Shown here: positions 1 through 8,341 of the stretch, piece by piece
Layout: the number at the start of each line of letters is the position of its first letter
Numbering within the stretch: position 1 is the first letter of the stretch
From: Fodinibius salipaludis
GTDB taxonomy: Bacteria > Bacteroidota > Rhodothermia > Balneolales > Balneolaceae
Length of the DNA stretch: 64,000 bases
Direction: 5' to 3'
NCBI RefSeq assembly: GCF_002287075.1
Contig: NZ_NSKE01000012.1
Coordinates: 1 to 64,000, forward strand
Program-made: the position numbers and the translations under genes
The notes under the pieces: generated by a model
What the model was told of the DNA's origin: nothing
The model's input: only the letters and a program-made list of their open reading frames with translations
Database searches by the model: none

Positions 1-1572
1 TAACCATTCTAAACTTCTCATGCCCCCTATTTCTGAAGGTATACGGCCCGTTAACTTATTCCCTTTTACATTCAAATAGGTGAGCTTCGTCAGGTTTCCT
101 ATAGTGGACGGCAACTGTCCTTGCAGGCCATTCTTCCATAAGTCGAGTCGAACAACGCGTCCGTTGGCATCCACTTCTACGCCATGCCAGCTACCCGACG
201 GGTCGCCGCTGCCCCAGCCGCTGTTGTTAGCCCAACTGTCGCCGCCCGTGGCATTATATAAATCCATCAACGCATGGCGGTCGCCTTCTACTGAATTGGT
301 AACATTAGTCTCTGATTCGGTTGTAAAACTATAGATTGTGGACCAATTACCAGAATCTCCGTCTCCGTTGGCCTGGGCTCTCCAATAGTACGTCTGACTG
401 TAATCCAGTCCGGAAACAGCATACGACGCCTCGCTTACCGCTTTGTCAACCACCGTTGAAGAAAATGAATTATCCTGCGCAAGTTGAACTTGATATTCAT
501 TTACTCCTGACACCGATTCCCAATCTAATGTTAGGTTTATAGATTGACCAGTTGCCCCATCGGATGGAGAACTTAATGAGACCGTTGAATCATTGGTATC
601 ACTGGTTTCGCCTGAACTGGTAGTAAAGCTGTGAATTTCTGACCATTGTCCCTGCGTATCGCCGATAACAGCTCGTACTCTCGAGTAATAGGTCGTACCA
701 GAAGCCAATGCTTCCGAAGGAGAATAGGTAGTATCCGTTACTTTTGTTTCAATATCCATTTGGCTATCGTGACTTACATGCAATTCGTACGAATCTGCAT
801 TCTCTACGGCCTCCCATTCAAGGGTAGGTTGCAGTGCCACATCCGTTGATCCATCATCCGGGGACACTTGCACAGGAGCAGAAATTTCACCCGCGGCAAG
901 CGTTGCAAATTGAAATACCTCAGACCATTGGGTCTCTTCGCCAGAAACAACCGGCTCAACCCTCCAATAGAAGGTCTGTTCGGCAGATAACGCTGTCGTT
1001 TCATACGAGCTCGACTTTATTTCTTGGTCTATAACAAGAAGAGTGCTAAATTCTTGATCTGTAGCCACCTGTATATTATATCCAGATGCACTTGCTATGG
1101 CAGTCCAAGAAAACGCAACCGAGTAAGGACTTGTTGAAGTACTGTCGCTTGGTGAGGTTAAATCTGTTGCAAGCGGTTCGGCGTCCGCTATGGTTGATTT
1201 AGTAGAAAATTGCCAGGTTGCTGACCACGGTCCTTCTACTCCGTCAATAATAGAACGAACTTGCCAATAGAACGTTGAATCGGAAGGAAGCCCTTTAATT
1301 TGAAAATGATTTTCTTCCATCAAACTGTCAATCATAACAGTAGAAAAATCAAGGTTACCTGAAAGCTGAAACACATATGAATCTGCTTGATCAAGCAGAC
1401 TCCAGTCAAACTCAATAGTCGTAGTTTGTTCGGTGCCGTCTTCAGGGGAGGTTAAATTAACTTCAGATAAATCATTATTTTGAGTTGCGGTTATTGTTAA
1501 GGAATCTTCGCATTGGGTTAAAGTAACAAGCAAAAATATGCTCGTTAAGAGATATAGTAATTTTGATCTCAT
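1..1572 (-). CDS. FN3-repeat / leucine-rich-repeat surface lipoprotein, 3' end outside window
   Basis: Reading begins at the ATG complementary to 1570-1572 and stays open to base 1, giving 524 residues without a stop, so the C-terminus is missing. The N-terminus is a short basic stretch, a hydrophobic run and a lipobox ending at Cys21 (LTQC), which predicts an outer-membrane lipoprotein. Four FN3-like units of about 90-100 residues follow; each opens with a LTSP.DG or VSPDDG motif and ends with YWR/YSR...WS...F.T. After them comes the N-cap typical of secreted Bacteroidota LRR proteins (ALMDLYNATGGDSW, then SWHGV) and the first LRR units (LTKLTYLNVKGNKLTG.IP). The likely role is surface binding or adhesion; the ligand is unknown. 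Its reverse-strand shadows are not genes. Confidence 0.88.
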   Translation of the reverse strand, partial: MRSKLLYLLTSIFLLVTLTQCEDSLTITATQNNDLSEVNLTSPEDGTEQTTTIEFDWSLLDQADSYVFQLSGNLDFSTVMIDSLMEENHFQIKGLPSDSTFYWQVRSIIDGVEGPWSATWQFSTKSTIADAEPLATDLTSPSDSTSTSPYSVAFSWTAIASASGYNIQVATDQEFSTLLVIDQEIKSSSYETTALSAEQTFYWRVEPVVSGEETQWSEVFQFATLAAGEISAPVQVSPDDGSTDVALQPTLEWEAVENADSYELHVSHDSQMDIETKVTDTTYSPSEALASGTTYYSRVRAVIGDTQGQWSEIHSFTTSSGETSDTNDSTVSLSSPSDGATGQSINLTLDWESVSGVNEYQVQLAQDNSFSSTVVDKAVSEASYAVSGLDYSQTYYWRAQANGDGDSGNWSTIYSFTTESETNVTNSVEGDRHALMDLYNATGGDSWANNSGWGSGDPSGSWHGVEVDANGRVVRLDLWKNGLQGQLPSTIGNLTKLTYLNVKGNKLTGRIPSEIGGMRSLEWL

Positions 1573-1672
1573 GGTAATATGAGTAGATTTGGGGTTTGTA
1601 GATAAGTGCCAGGAGGTAGAGTAGCCTTCTGGAAAGCCGTCTGTATATGATATTTAAGTGCAATAATTACAA

Positions 1673-1701
1673 ATACTTGCAAGTAAGTATTACTTGTAAG
1701 T
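1673..1701. promoter_or_regulatory. paired ACTTG-type palindromes upstream of the FN3/LRR lipoprotein
   Basis: TACTTGCAAGTA (1674-1685) is a perfect 12-base palindrome. About 17 bases further on lies a second copy, TACTTGTAAGT (1691-1701), with the same ACTT/AAGT arms. Paired palindromes about 100 bases in front of a start codon look like an operator or activator site. No regulator can be named. Confidence 0.4.
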
Positions 1702-2069
1702 CATACTTTATACTACAAACATTGTTTCATTTATATTAATTTTTTCTAATAAATAAATGAGTATGTTTAATAGACTGGCTCCCATTTGTTTAATAAAAAA
1801 TCACAGATTAAAAGAAGGGATAGAAAGGAAAAACATAACTTATCTATACAAGATATTGTGCGCCCTCCATTTCTTATAGTTTGAAATGAAGTCTATCTGA
1901 AGAGAGGTAATTTATTAGAAGGGAATTACATCAGATCTGTATTTTGTTCAAATCTATAAATACAGATCTTAATTGCAGACGGTAGTTACAGCTAATTCTA
2001 TAGGAATAAAGAAAGCTGTTTTTTTACGAATGTAACAATCAGATACAGGTCTGTTTCCAAAACCTGTGG
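1702..2069. other. AT-rich intergenic stretch without recognisable content
   Basis: No open frame with recognisable similarity, RNA gene or strong hairpin was seen here. It lies between the promoter region of the FN3/LRR gene and decayed gene remnants, so it may be eroded coding sequence. Confidence 0.4.
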
Positions 2070-2551
2070 TTAATGATTCAGAAGCATAGATCTATCTGTT
2101 TTGCCAAACAGATACTTCTTTATAAAACCATCGCCAAAGATATTCAATAAGTCTTGATAATTCGAAGGGCTGAAGTTATTGCTATGGATACTCCTATAGT
2201 TAAATTTAGGATACGCGCTACGTTGGCATATTTGCCATGGTTGATAGATAGCTTTTCCTGTTAAATTATTATTTTACTTCACCTTCAGAGAATCCGGTAA
2301 CTCATCACGAATCGGCCCTACTAAGTTGTTATTATTAAACCATAGCTGTCTCAGCTTATAAACAACTTTCCATACCCACTACAGAATTTCTCTTTTAACC
2401 CTATTCCAGCCGAAGGTAAGTTTATTATCCCTTTTGGGTCCGTAATAGATTCAGGCAACACTCCACTCATTTCATTACTTATTACTGAATACGATTTCAG
2501 TTTTGTTAAATTATTAAACTCATGGAATAGAATTACAAAAAACGTAGACAC
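2070..2551 (-). pseudogene. decayed leucine-rich-repeat gene, C-terminal part
   Basis: Three minus-strand pieces in different frames read as LRR protein. At 2351-2551 there is FNNLTKLKSY...SGVLPESI. At 2274-2354 there is LRQLWFNNNNLVGPI...LPDSL followed by a stop. At 2070-2189 there is IHSNNFSPSNYQDLLNIFGD. These match the C-terminal repeats usual in Bacteroidota LRR lipoproteins, the same family as the gene at 1-1572. Frame changes and stops between the pieces show it is no longer translated as one protein. I take it as the remnant of a second copy of that family. Confidence 0.6.
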
Positions 2552-2566
2552 GTAGGTTAAGGTAGA

Positions 2567-2719
2567 TTATGCGGATAGGTTACGTGTTAGTTGTCGAGCA
2601 GCTTGTATTAACGTCTGATAATCCAGTATTAAATGCAGCTGTTTCCTGTTGTACCAAACTTCGATAAATACGAAGGTTGCTTTTCGTGCCTCCGCATAGC
2701 TGTAAAAAGAAAGATAGAC
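2567..2719 (-). pseudogene. IS3-family transposase (OrfB) C-terminal remnant
   Basis: The minus-strand frame closing at 2567 reads SYAEARKATFVFIEVWYNRK then QLHLILDYQT. This is the C-terminal end of the integrase-type transposase of IS3-like elements, whose usual form is EVWYNRKRLHSSLGYQTP. It is bounded upstream by a stop at 2720-2722 and keeps only about 50 residues. The D,D,E catalytic core and the terminal inverted repeats are not present. It marks an old insertion and deletion beside the decayed LRR gene. Confidence 0.7.
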
Positions 2720-2751
2720 TCAACAAACTGCAAATGATTTATATTAAAATC

Positions 2752-3768
2752 CTATTCGAGGTCAGATACGATACTATCTACCATCCACCCATAAGCATTA
2801 AATGAACCTTCATGCCATTCTAAATTACAATCCCAGTAGCCCTCACAATCTTCGATAAAACCTGAAGGGGGAAAACCATAACTAATTTCAACAATCAATG
2901 GGGTTTCATTTTGAAAGACATAATCAATAGACAGACATTGGCTTTGGAGCTTTTCTGCAATATCAAGTGAAAGACTGATTGTTTTAAGATCAAAATGATG
3001 TTTTTCGTATTGGGCATTTCCACTCCCCGAGGCCCTAAAATCATCCTGCCTTACTATACGTTTAATCGCAAATGCTCGACCATCAATCACAATTACACGA
3101 ATATCATAATTATTTCCAGGTATAAAATCCTGGAAATAAACATATCCCCGCTCCCGTCCAGCGATACGCGCAAACTTTGTGGTCTTACCAAGCCTGAGTA
3201 CACCCTTCATGACCCCCCAGAGACTCGTTTTACCTTTTTTATATTTCTGCCATCGTTCGTGAAGGTTACCCAACTTATCGTACTGGCTAAAGCCTCGGCC
3301 AAAAGCTTTCTTTATTAGATTTTTCGCTTCTGACTCATTTGATACTAATTTAACATGTGCCGATCCTGCTCCTCTTCGCAATTTAAACACTTTTGGGAAA
3401 TCCGTCTCTTCTATCCACTGCATTGCTCGTGGTTTATCGTAAAATACATATGATGGAACCAAAGGGGCATCAATAGCTTCCAACAAATATTTTTGTCCCA
3501 CCTTGTCATCAAAATGCCAGCAGGTATGAAAATCAGGAAATACCTTTTTTCCTGCTTTCTCCAAAGAATACAACAATTGTTTCGCAAACAATACATCTTT
3601 GGGATTTGATTGATGAAAATGCCACATCAGCCCTTTGCAATCTTCCAACTGATTAATAATATCATTATCGTAACAATTCACAATCTTTAAAGGAAACCCC
3701 TGTTCTTCACAATAGGAAATCCAATGACTGCTGAAACTATTTTTTTGATGATGTATGGCAATTTTCAT
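2752..3768 (-). CDS. ATP-grasp family ligase, RimK/LysX-like
   Basis: This 338-residue protein has an ATP-grasp layout. A pre-ATP-grasp N-terminal region covers about residues 1-115. The nucleotide-binding lysine segment FPKVFKLRRGAGSAHV lies near 125-140. YVYFQDFIPGNNYDIRVIVI lies near 210-230. The metal-binding end is SIDYVF...PLIVEIS near 275-290. Members of this superfamily join an acid to an amine or thiol through an acyl phosphate. Here the substrate is unknown, and the setting suggests polysaccharide or lipid decoration. It follows a truncated paralogue and a sigma-54-controlled lipoprotein gene, and is probably the last gene of that transcript. Confidence 0.85.
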   Translation of the reverse strand: MKIAIHHQKNSFSSHWISYCEEQGFPLKIVNCYDNDIINQLEDCKGLMWHFHQSNPKDVLFAKQLLYSLEKAGKKVFPDFHTCWHFDDKVGQKYLLEAIDAPLVPSYVFYDKPRAMQWIEETDFPKVFKLRRGAGSAHVKLVSNESEAKNLIKKAFGRGFSQYDKLGNLHERWQKYKKGKTSLWGVMKGVLRLGKTTKFARIAGRERGYVYFQDFIPGNNYDIRVIVIDGRAFAIKRIVRQDDFRASGSGNAQYEKHHFDLKTISLSLDIAEKLQSQCLSIDYVFQNETPLIVEISYGFPPSGFIEDCEGYWDCNLEWHEGSFNAYGWMVDSIVSDLE

Positions 3769-3792
3769 AGAAAGGTATATTAAGTTATAACA

Positions 3793-4008
3793 TCAATAAA
3801 TGTACTCAGACTCCTCAATTAGACTTTGAACCATCCAGCCATAGGGATTGAACTTTTCTTTGTGAAAGGTTAGATCTGAATCCCAATAACCCATTTTTAA
3901 CGGAATTCCATCTTGTCCAAAACAATAGCTTAATTCAACTAAAACTGGCTTGTTATTATCGACTAAGAAATCAAAGGCTGCTGTTTGCAATTTTAGTCTA
4001 TCATTCGG
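3793..4008 (-). pseudogene. truncated ATP-grasp paralogue, C-terminal fragment only
   Basis: The frame reads NDRLKLQTAAFDFLVDNN then PVLVELSYCF, GYWDSDL and FNPYGWMVQSLIEE before stopping at 3793. It aligns directly with the last 70 residues of the adjacent 2752-3768 protein (LIVEISYGF, GYWDCNL, FNAYGWMVDSIV). An in-frame stop at 4009-4011 blocks upstream extension, so the ATP-binding domain is absent. It begins only seven bases after the stop of the lipoprotein gene. The simplest reading is a tandem duplication followed by a deletion that brought the lipoprotein gene against the remaining tail. Confidence 0.75.
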
Positions 4009-4014
4009 CTAATC

Positions 4015-4683
4015 CTATCTCTCTACAAATGTAATTACGGTCTGAATTTCAGGAGGAGTTGCTGCGATTACCGCATATTTTATCCCCGGGCCGTATTCGA
4101 AATCAGTGTATCCATTTTCTACTGTTTCCAAGATTGTTTTGACCTTTTCAAAATCAAAATTCGGTTTTCCATCCTCAGTTTTGAATGCTTCCGGTAAATC
4201 TTCCGATTTCACATCTTCTAATTCAAACTTTGGATGCGTCTGCAGTGACCATATTGCAATCTGAAACTCACGCCAGGTAAGCTCAGGATCATCCTTTTTC
4301 AAATCATCTGCGATGTTAAATAAGTAGTTAACTGGTCTCCATTTATCAACCCGATAGGTAGAATAGAGTGGTACATTTTCATAAGTGCCACTATCTAAAT
4401 CCAGAGGAGTTCGAATATCAATACACCAACTATCCTTGATGCCATTATCAATAATATCATTAGCTTCAATATTTTTAAATTGAATACTAAAATATGCTTG
4501 CTGAGCTTCGTTCCTCTTAACAACTATAGTTGTTTCCTCTCCTCCAGTGACTGGTGTAACTTCTTCTATTAGTTCAAGTGTATCTTTAATATCGCCATCG
4601 GTTGAGTTCTTTTTACAGGAAACAGCTACTATCAACAAACTGGCAAGTAAACAGTAGATGAAGCGGTTCTTTATTGGATTCAT
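4015..4683 (-). CDS. small lipoprotein with putative Cys-Gln thioester (TED/TQXA-like) domain
   Basis: The protein has 222 residues with a lipoprotein signal ending at Cys23 (VAVSC). The rest is one domain related to the N-terminal half of the protein at 18922-20046: W-C87-I-D, then PLYST, W..VNYLFN, D-D-P-E-L-T-W-R-E-F-Q141-IAIWSL and a trailing F.FEKVKTIL segment. An aromatic-Cys-x-[DE] motif paired with [TE]-h-Q-x-x-h-W is the signature of internal-thioester adhesion domains, in which Cys and Gln side chains crosslink and then react with target amines or hydroxyls. That the bond forms here is inference. A sigma-54-type promoter lies 54 bases upstream. An ATP-grasp fragment and an intact ATP-grasp gene follow. 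Confidence 0.8.
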   Translation of the reverse strand: MNPIKNRFIYCLLASLLIVAVSCKKNSTDGDIKDTLELIEEVTPVTGGEETTIVVKRNEAQQAYFSIQFKNIEANDIIDNGIKDSWCIDIRTPLDLDSGTYENVPLYSTYRVDKWRPVNYLFNIADDLKKDDPELTWREFQIAIWSLQTHPKFELEDVKSEDLPEAFKTEDGKPNFDFEKVKTILETVENGYTDFEYGPGIKYAVIAATPPEIQTVITFVER

Positions 4684-4736
4684 TTTTTACCTCAGTGAAT
4701 TTAATTGCATCGTTTTACTTTATACTAACTATAGTC

Positions 4737-4752
4737 TCAACTATTGTGCCAA
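4737..4752 (-). promoter_or_regulatory. sigma-54-type promoter of lipoprotein/ATP-grasp operon
   Basis: On the minus strand the sequence is TTGGCACAATAGTTGA. The -24 element TGGCAC is perfect, followed by five bases and TTGA in the -12 position. The start codon of the lipoprotein at 4683 is about 54 bases downstream. Confidence 0.65.
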
Positions 4753-4872
4753 CTCTGACTTCGATATTAGTTTTACTGGGGTTGACGCTATTTCGTCCTT
4801 CAAAAGGTGTTAATCGAATGATCTATCGAATAAATAGATGCTAATACATTGAGTTATTTTTTATACACTAAC

Positions 4873-4887
4873 GTAAAAATTACTCAG
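4873..4887 (-). promoter_or_regulatory. candidate activator site (UAS) shared with 15149-15162
   Basis: The minus strand reads CTGAGTAATTTTTAC. Fourteen bases, TGAGTAATTTTTAC, recur exactly on the plus strand at 15149-15162. Both copies lie about 120-140 bases upstream of a sigma-54-type -24 element, where enhancer-binding activators normally bind. Confidence 0.4.
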
Positions 4888-4933
4888 AAAGGCCTAAAAG
4901 AGTAACACTATATGAAACATAGGTTTAGGAGAT

Positions 4934-6034
4934 TCAACGTTTATTATCGTCACCTAAAACATACTCACTAAAAAAAGGACCAAAGCGGGCTTCAATTATA
5001 TCAAAGAAAGGATTATTCGCATTCCACTCGATAATTTTCGGTTCTTCTTGCTCATTTACAAAAATATCCCACCCAATTACCCTGGTATAAGGAAAACTGT
5101 GATGCACAGATTTACACAAAGAAATTATAGCGGGTAAAAAAGGTAGTTTAAGATCAGAATAAAGCATTCCTGTATCAGGATGTCTCTTTCCAATTTCCAA
5201 ACCAATGCTATCAAAGGCAGTGGGGTGTACTGTTCCATCGATATTAACAAAAACCCAGCCGCCCCCACGTGAAGCGTTATCAACACGGCTACCTTCTCTT
5301 CCAAACCTGATAATAATAAACTTAACTTGTATAGTCCCCTCATCATCAAGTAGCGTTAGAACCCGCAAAGTATTCACGGAGTGGGGATATAGCTTCTGTA
5401 GCTCTGGATGTTGTTGAACAACCGGTTGAAAGATTAAATCCGTACTTTTTGGCAGTTTTTCAAAATGTAATTCATCTGGATGGGTAAATATTATTCCCTG
5501 CCCTCCACGACCAGAATCAGGTTTTATTATAATTTCATCATTGACTTCTTGCAGAATCTGATCAAGCTCTTCCTGCTTGAGTACCGTACCATCTTTATGA
5601 TAATACTGGCCGTTTGTTCTCGTAAAAAATGGATCTACAACAGCTCCATTAAAGAGTTTGTGATCTATTGCTTTTGCCTCGCTAAATCTCATATATTTTT
5701 CGGGATTCATTTTGGGCAAAAATTTGAACCGATAATAGTCATCAGGCATCCATCCTTTTTTAAATTCACCACGTAATTCAGCATAGTATGCCAACCACGG
5801 CCAATAAGATGCATCGCCTAATACCTCAGCACAATACGCTTTAATCTCAGAACGCATTTTTTTATCAACTACTGTTTTACCGGTATGCGCAACAACTTGT
5901 TTTCTTAGATTATTAGCCGCATCTCTCGACATTTTCGTCGCAACATATTTCTTCCAGGAATGATCGACTCGTTCCAGCATAAGCCGCAATCGATACAGAA
6001 TTTTAGTTGATTTGCTATATATTTCTTTTCTCAT
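4934..6034 (-). CDS. sugar-transfer-associated ATP-grasp protein
   Basis: This 366-residue protein has the ATP-grasp fold variant found beside exopolysaccharide genes (ATPgrasp_ST type). The ATP-binding segment IIIKPDSGRGGQGI lies near residues 183-196. SVNTLRVLTLL comes next, then a glycine-rich NASRGGGWVFVNIDG loop. The metal/acid end is GWDIFVN...PKIIEWNANNP near 325-345. The N-terminal 120 residues are helical and basic. The family is named for its neighbourhood; its reaction is unproven but is expected to be an ATP-dependent ligation that modifies a glycan or its carrier. It is the last gene of the nine-gene operon, 16 bases after a second member of the same family. Confidence 0.85.
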   Translation of the reverse strand: MRKEIYSKSTKILYRLRLMLERVDHSWKKYVATKMSRDAANNLRKQVVAHTGKTVVDKKMRSEIKAYCAEVLGDASYWPWLAYYAELRGEFKKGWMPDDYYRFKFLPKMNPEKYMRFSEAKAIDHKLFNGAVVDPFFTRTNGQYYHKDGTVLKQEELDQILQEVNDEIIIKPDSGRGGQGIIFTHPDELHFEKLPKSTDLIFQPVVQQHPELQKLYPHSVNTLRVLTLLDDEGTIQVKFIIIRFGREGSRVDNASRGGGWVFVNIDGTVHPTAFDSIGLEIGKRHPDTGMLYSDLKLPFLPAIISLCKSVHHSFPYTRVIGWDIFVNEQEEPKIIEWNANNPFFDIIEARFGPFFSEYVLGDDNKR

Positions 6035-6050
6035 ATCTCAATAAATATGG

Positions 6051-7169
6051 TTATTGCAAAGTCCAGTGATTTTTTCTACAGTACTCAATAACTTCATCAG
6101 TAAATTCTCCAAAAAATGGTTCCCCAGCGTACTGCGAGAAACGGATTGTATGTCCCTTTGTATTCACCTCAACAACTCTCCATCTGCCGTCTTTATCAAA
6201 ACACAAGTCCAATCCTACAACTCGGCCAAAATAAACTTGCCGAGCAATGTTTTTCGAAAGCTCTTTTAAGCTTTTGAATTCCGGGATTTTATCATCAAAG
6301 GCCAACCCTGAATCAGGATGCTTTAAATATTTTGTGCCATGTTTATCCACCGCATAACCATTTAACGATCCATCATCTCGTATCATCGTATGGATCCCAC
6401 CTGAACTCTCGTTGTCAAGTGACCCTCCCTTACCCATCCTCAGCGTTGCATTCAAGATATAGTGAGTATCATCACTAACAGATTTATAGACATACGCCCG
6501 AACGGTATTTAGTCCCACCGGGTGATATCGTTCAAAAAAAGGATGTTGTTGTATTTGTTCCTGAACAACAAAATTTTTACGCTCCCTGCAGAGCTCAAAC
6601 AGATGATCGGCATCTTCAACAAAACAGATCCCACTACCGCCGTAGGTATCTTTATTAGGTTTCAATACAACGGGAAAATTGATCTCTCCTAAACTTTTCT
6701 TAAGCTGACTTAAGCTAAGTTTATTAAAATCACAATCGTAGTATTCACCCTGAATGCGATGAAAAATATCTTTTGGGAATCCAGAATTGAGAAACCAACG
6801 GTTATAAAAGCTTTTATGGCTAAAAAAATGAAGTATATTATCATTTATTAAAGTTGGTTCCAGATCAGCAGCGAAAATATCTTCTGGAATAATTCGGGAA
6901 TCTGTTGTTCCAGAAATATTATGGCACACTCTGAGCGTGGTTAAATCAGCTTTCTTTCGAAATGTTGACCACTTCCTCTGGTGCTTAGATTCAATTGATG
7001 AATCACAGGGTTGGTCAAGAAATTTATTCACTTCTAAAATTCTTTGATATCTATTTTGCCATGCTTTACCTACCCCTCTTCTCCGTGATAAATATAGGAG
7101 CAAACTTTTAATTTTATTTTTAGAATCCAGACGCGAATTTATAAAAATATTTTTTATGATCTCTACCAT
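6051..7169 (-). CDS. sugar-transfer-associated ATP-grasp protein (second copy)
   Basis: This 372-residue protein shares its layout with the next gene downstream. VVLKPNKDTYGGSGICFV is the ATP-binding segment. GLNTVRAYVY follows, then a GSLDNESSGGIHTMI loop and VGLDLCF...WRVVEVNTKGH as the metal-binding end. Divergence from its neighbour is high, so the two probably act on different substrates or as a pair rather than being a recent duplication. It starts seven bases after the deacetylase-like gene ends, so translation is probably coupled. The role in glycan decoration is inferred from context. Confidence 0.84.
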   Translation of the reverse strand: MVEIIKNIFINSRLDSKNKIKSLLLYLSRRRGVGKAWQNRYQRILEVNKFLDQPCDSSIESKHQRKWSTFRKKADLTTLRVCHNISGTTDSRIIPEDIFAADLEPTLINDNILHFFSHKSFYNRWFLNSGFPKDIFHRIQGEYYDCDFNKLSLSQLKKSLGEINFPVVLKPNKDTYGGSGICFVEDADHLFELCRERKNFVVQEQIQQHPFFERYHPVGLNTVRAYVYKSVSDDTHYILNATLRMGKGGSLDNESSGGIHTMIRDDGSLNGYAVDKHGTKYLKHPDSGLAFDDKIPEFKSLKELSKNIARQVYFGRVVGLDLCFDKDGRWRVVEVNTKGHTIRFSQYAGEPFFGEFTDEVIEYCRKNHWTLQ

Positions 7170-7176
7170 TTTTTCT

Positions 7177-8316
7177 CTAATAACTCATCAAGTTGTACTG
7201 AAATAACCTACCAAGTTGTGCTGAGCTAAGGAATTCTACCTGCGGCCACTTTTTTGTGATCGCACTTAATAGCTCATGCAACAAGGCTAAATTTTCATCT
7301 CTGTTTCTTTCATCAATAAAACCCACATAGTTTAAGCGGTGCGAGCATATCACCGCTGGTTTCTTCATCCGAAATGCAACCGCAATATCCTTTAGACAAC
7401 TACTTACCGGCTCTTTGCCAGACTTTACCATCGCGGGCTCAAAAAATGCATTTCGTATTAAATATTTTTGACCGGCTTTATTTTCTTCTGCCAATCTTCG
7501 ATGATAATATTTGAAAGAACCATTAAATAGCGGTTCCATCATCTTTCTACGACCTTGGTAAAAACGGATGCCCTTTGCAAACATCGACTTATCAAAATCG
7601 GGACTCCAATAGTAGTTCGGTGGAATAAACGTATCGGAACGGTATCCCATAAGTTCTTCAAATAAGTCTACCCCCTCGAGGATAATGGACAACTTCTCTA
7701 CCTTATCTTGTTGGCTGAAATACCGCGTAGACTCTACGAATTTATTACCCTCTTTGGGATTATCTTTGGGTATCATACCCGGGATCCGGTGTTCAAAACC
7801 AAAGAGCGCATCTTCGTCTCCCTTCCGGAGAGCATCCATAAATAACGATACATTCAGATGCTCCCTCCCATGCGATTGGGGATAAAACACTCCTTCTTTC
7901 AATCCTTGTTTCCATAAATGGAAATTATTTGAGTGGTTGGGATATCTTTTAAAGGTTTCTGTGATCAGTTCATAAAAGTAATGTTCAAAACCAGAGGATT
8001 TTATTTTATCAAAATCAGGATTGGCAGCCAGGATATTTGCGGTCATAACGGCCGGGTTTCCATCCCGATCTTTATACTTGTTTAATACATCGAATAATAG
8101 CTCCAAATCATCTTCACTTGCCAAGCTGTCATATCGCTCATAAGCAATATCATCGACACAATAACCAGCTTGTAAGCATTTATTATAGACCTCTTTAGAC
8201 GGCATTCTGATGCTCCCCCAGTCATCACTCTCAATTACAACTATTTTACGATCGGTATGCCAGCTCGAAATATTATTCAAGTGCCGTGAAATATGTCGTT
8301 TAACTCGTGATAGCAT
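7177..8316 (-). CDS. polysaccharide deacetylase-like protein
   Basis: This 379-residue protein belongs to the glycoside hydrolase/deacetylase barrel superfamily. IVVIESDDWGSIRMPS lies near residues 25-40, with the double Asp where deacetylases hold their metal. VMTANILAANPDF lies near 90-103, and QSHGREHLN near 145-153 supplies His residues. These replace the canonical NodB motifs, so activity as a deacetylase is likely but not certain. There is no signal peptide, so it should act on cytoplasmic lipid-linked sugars or nucleotide-linked intermediates. It lies between the polymerase-like gene and the ATP-grasp pair in the nine-gene operon. Confidence 0.75.
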   Translation of the reverse strand: MLSRVKRHISRHLNNISSWHTDRKIVVIESDDWGSIRMPSKEVYNKCLQAGYCVDDIAYERYDSLASEDDLELLFDVLNKYKDRDGNPAVMTANILAANPDFDKIKSSGFEHYFYELITETFKRYPNHSNNFHLWKQGLKEGVFYPQSHGREHLNVSLFMDALRKGDEDALFGFEHRIPGMIPKDNPKEGNKFVESTRYFSQQDKVEKLSIILEGVDLFEELMGYRSDTFIPPNYYWSPDFDKSMFAKGIRFYQGRRKMMEPLFNGSFKYYHRRLAEENKAGQKYLIRNAFFEPAMVKSGKEPVSSCLKDIAVAFRMKKPAVICSHRLNYVGFIDERNRDENLALLHELLSAITKKWPQVEFLSSAQLGRLFQYNLMSY

Positions 8317-8341
8317 AAAGCATATTAATTATTTGTAAGTC

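Noticed and set aside
1597-1612. CTGGCACTTATCTACA on the minus strand as a sigma-54-type promoter
   Set aside because: The -24 part is good, but the -12 position reads TACA, losing the conserved G. Mentioned only as a possibility in the operator finding.
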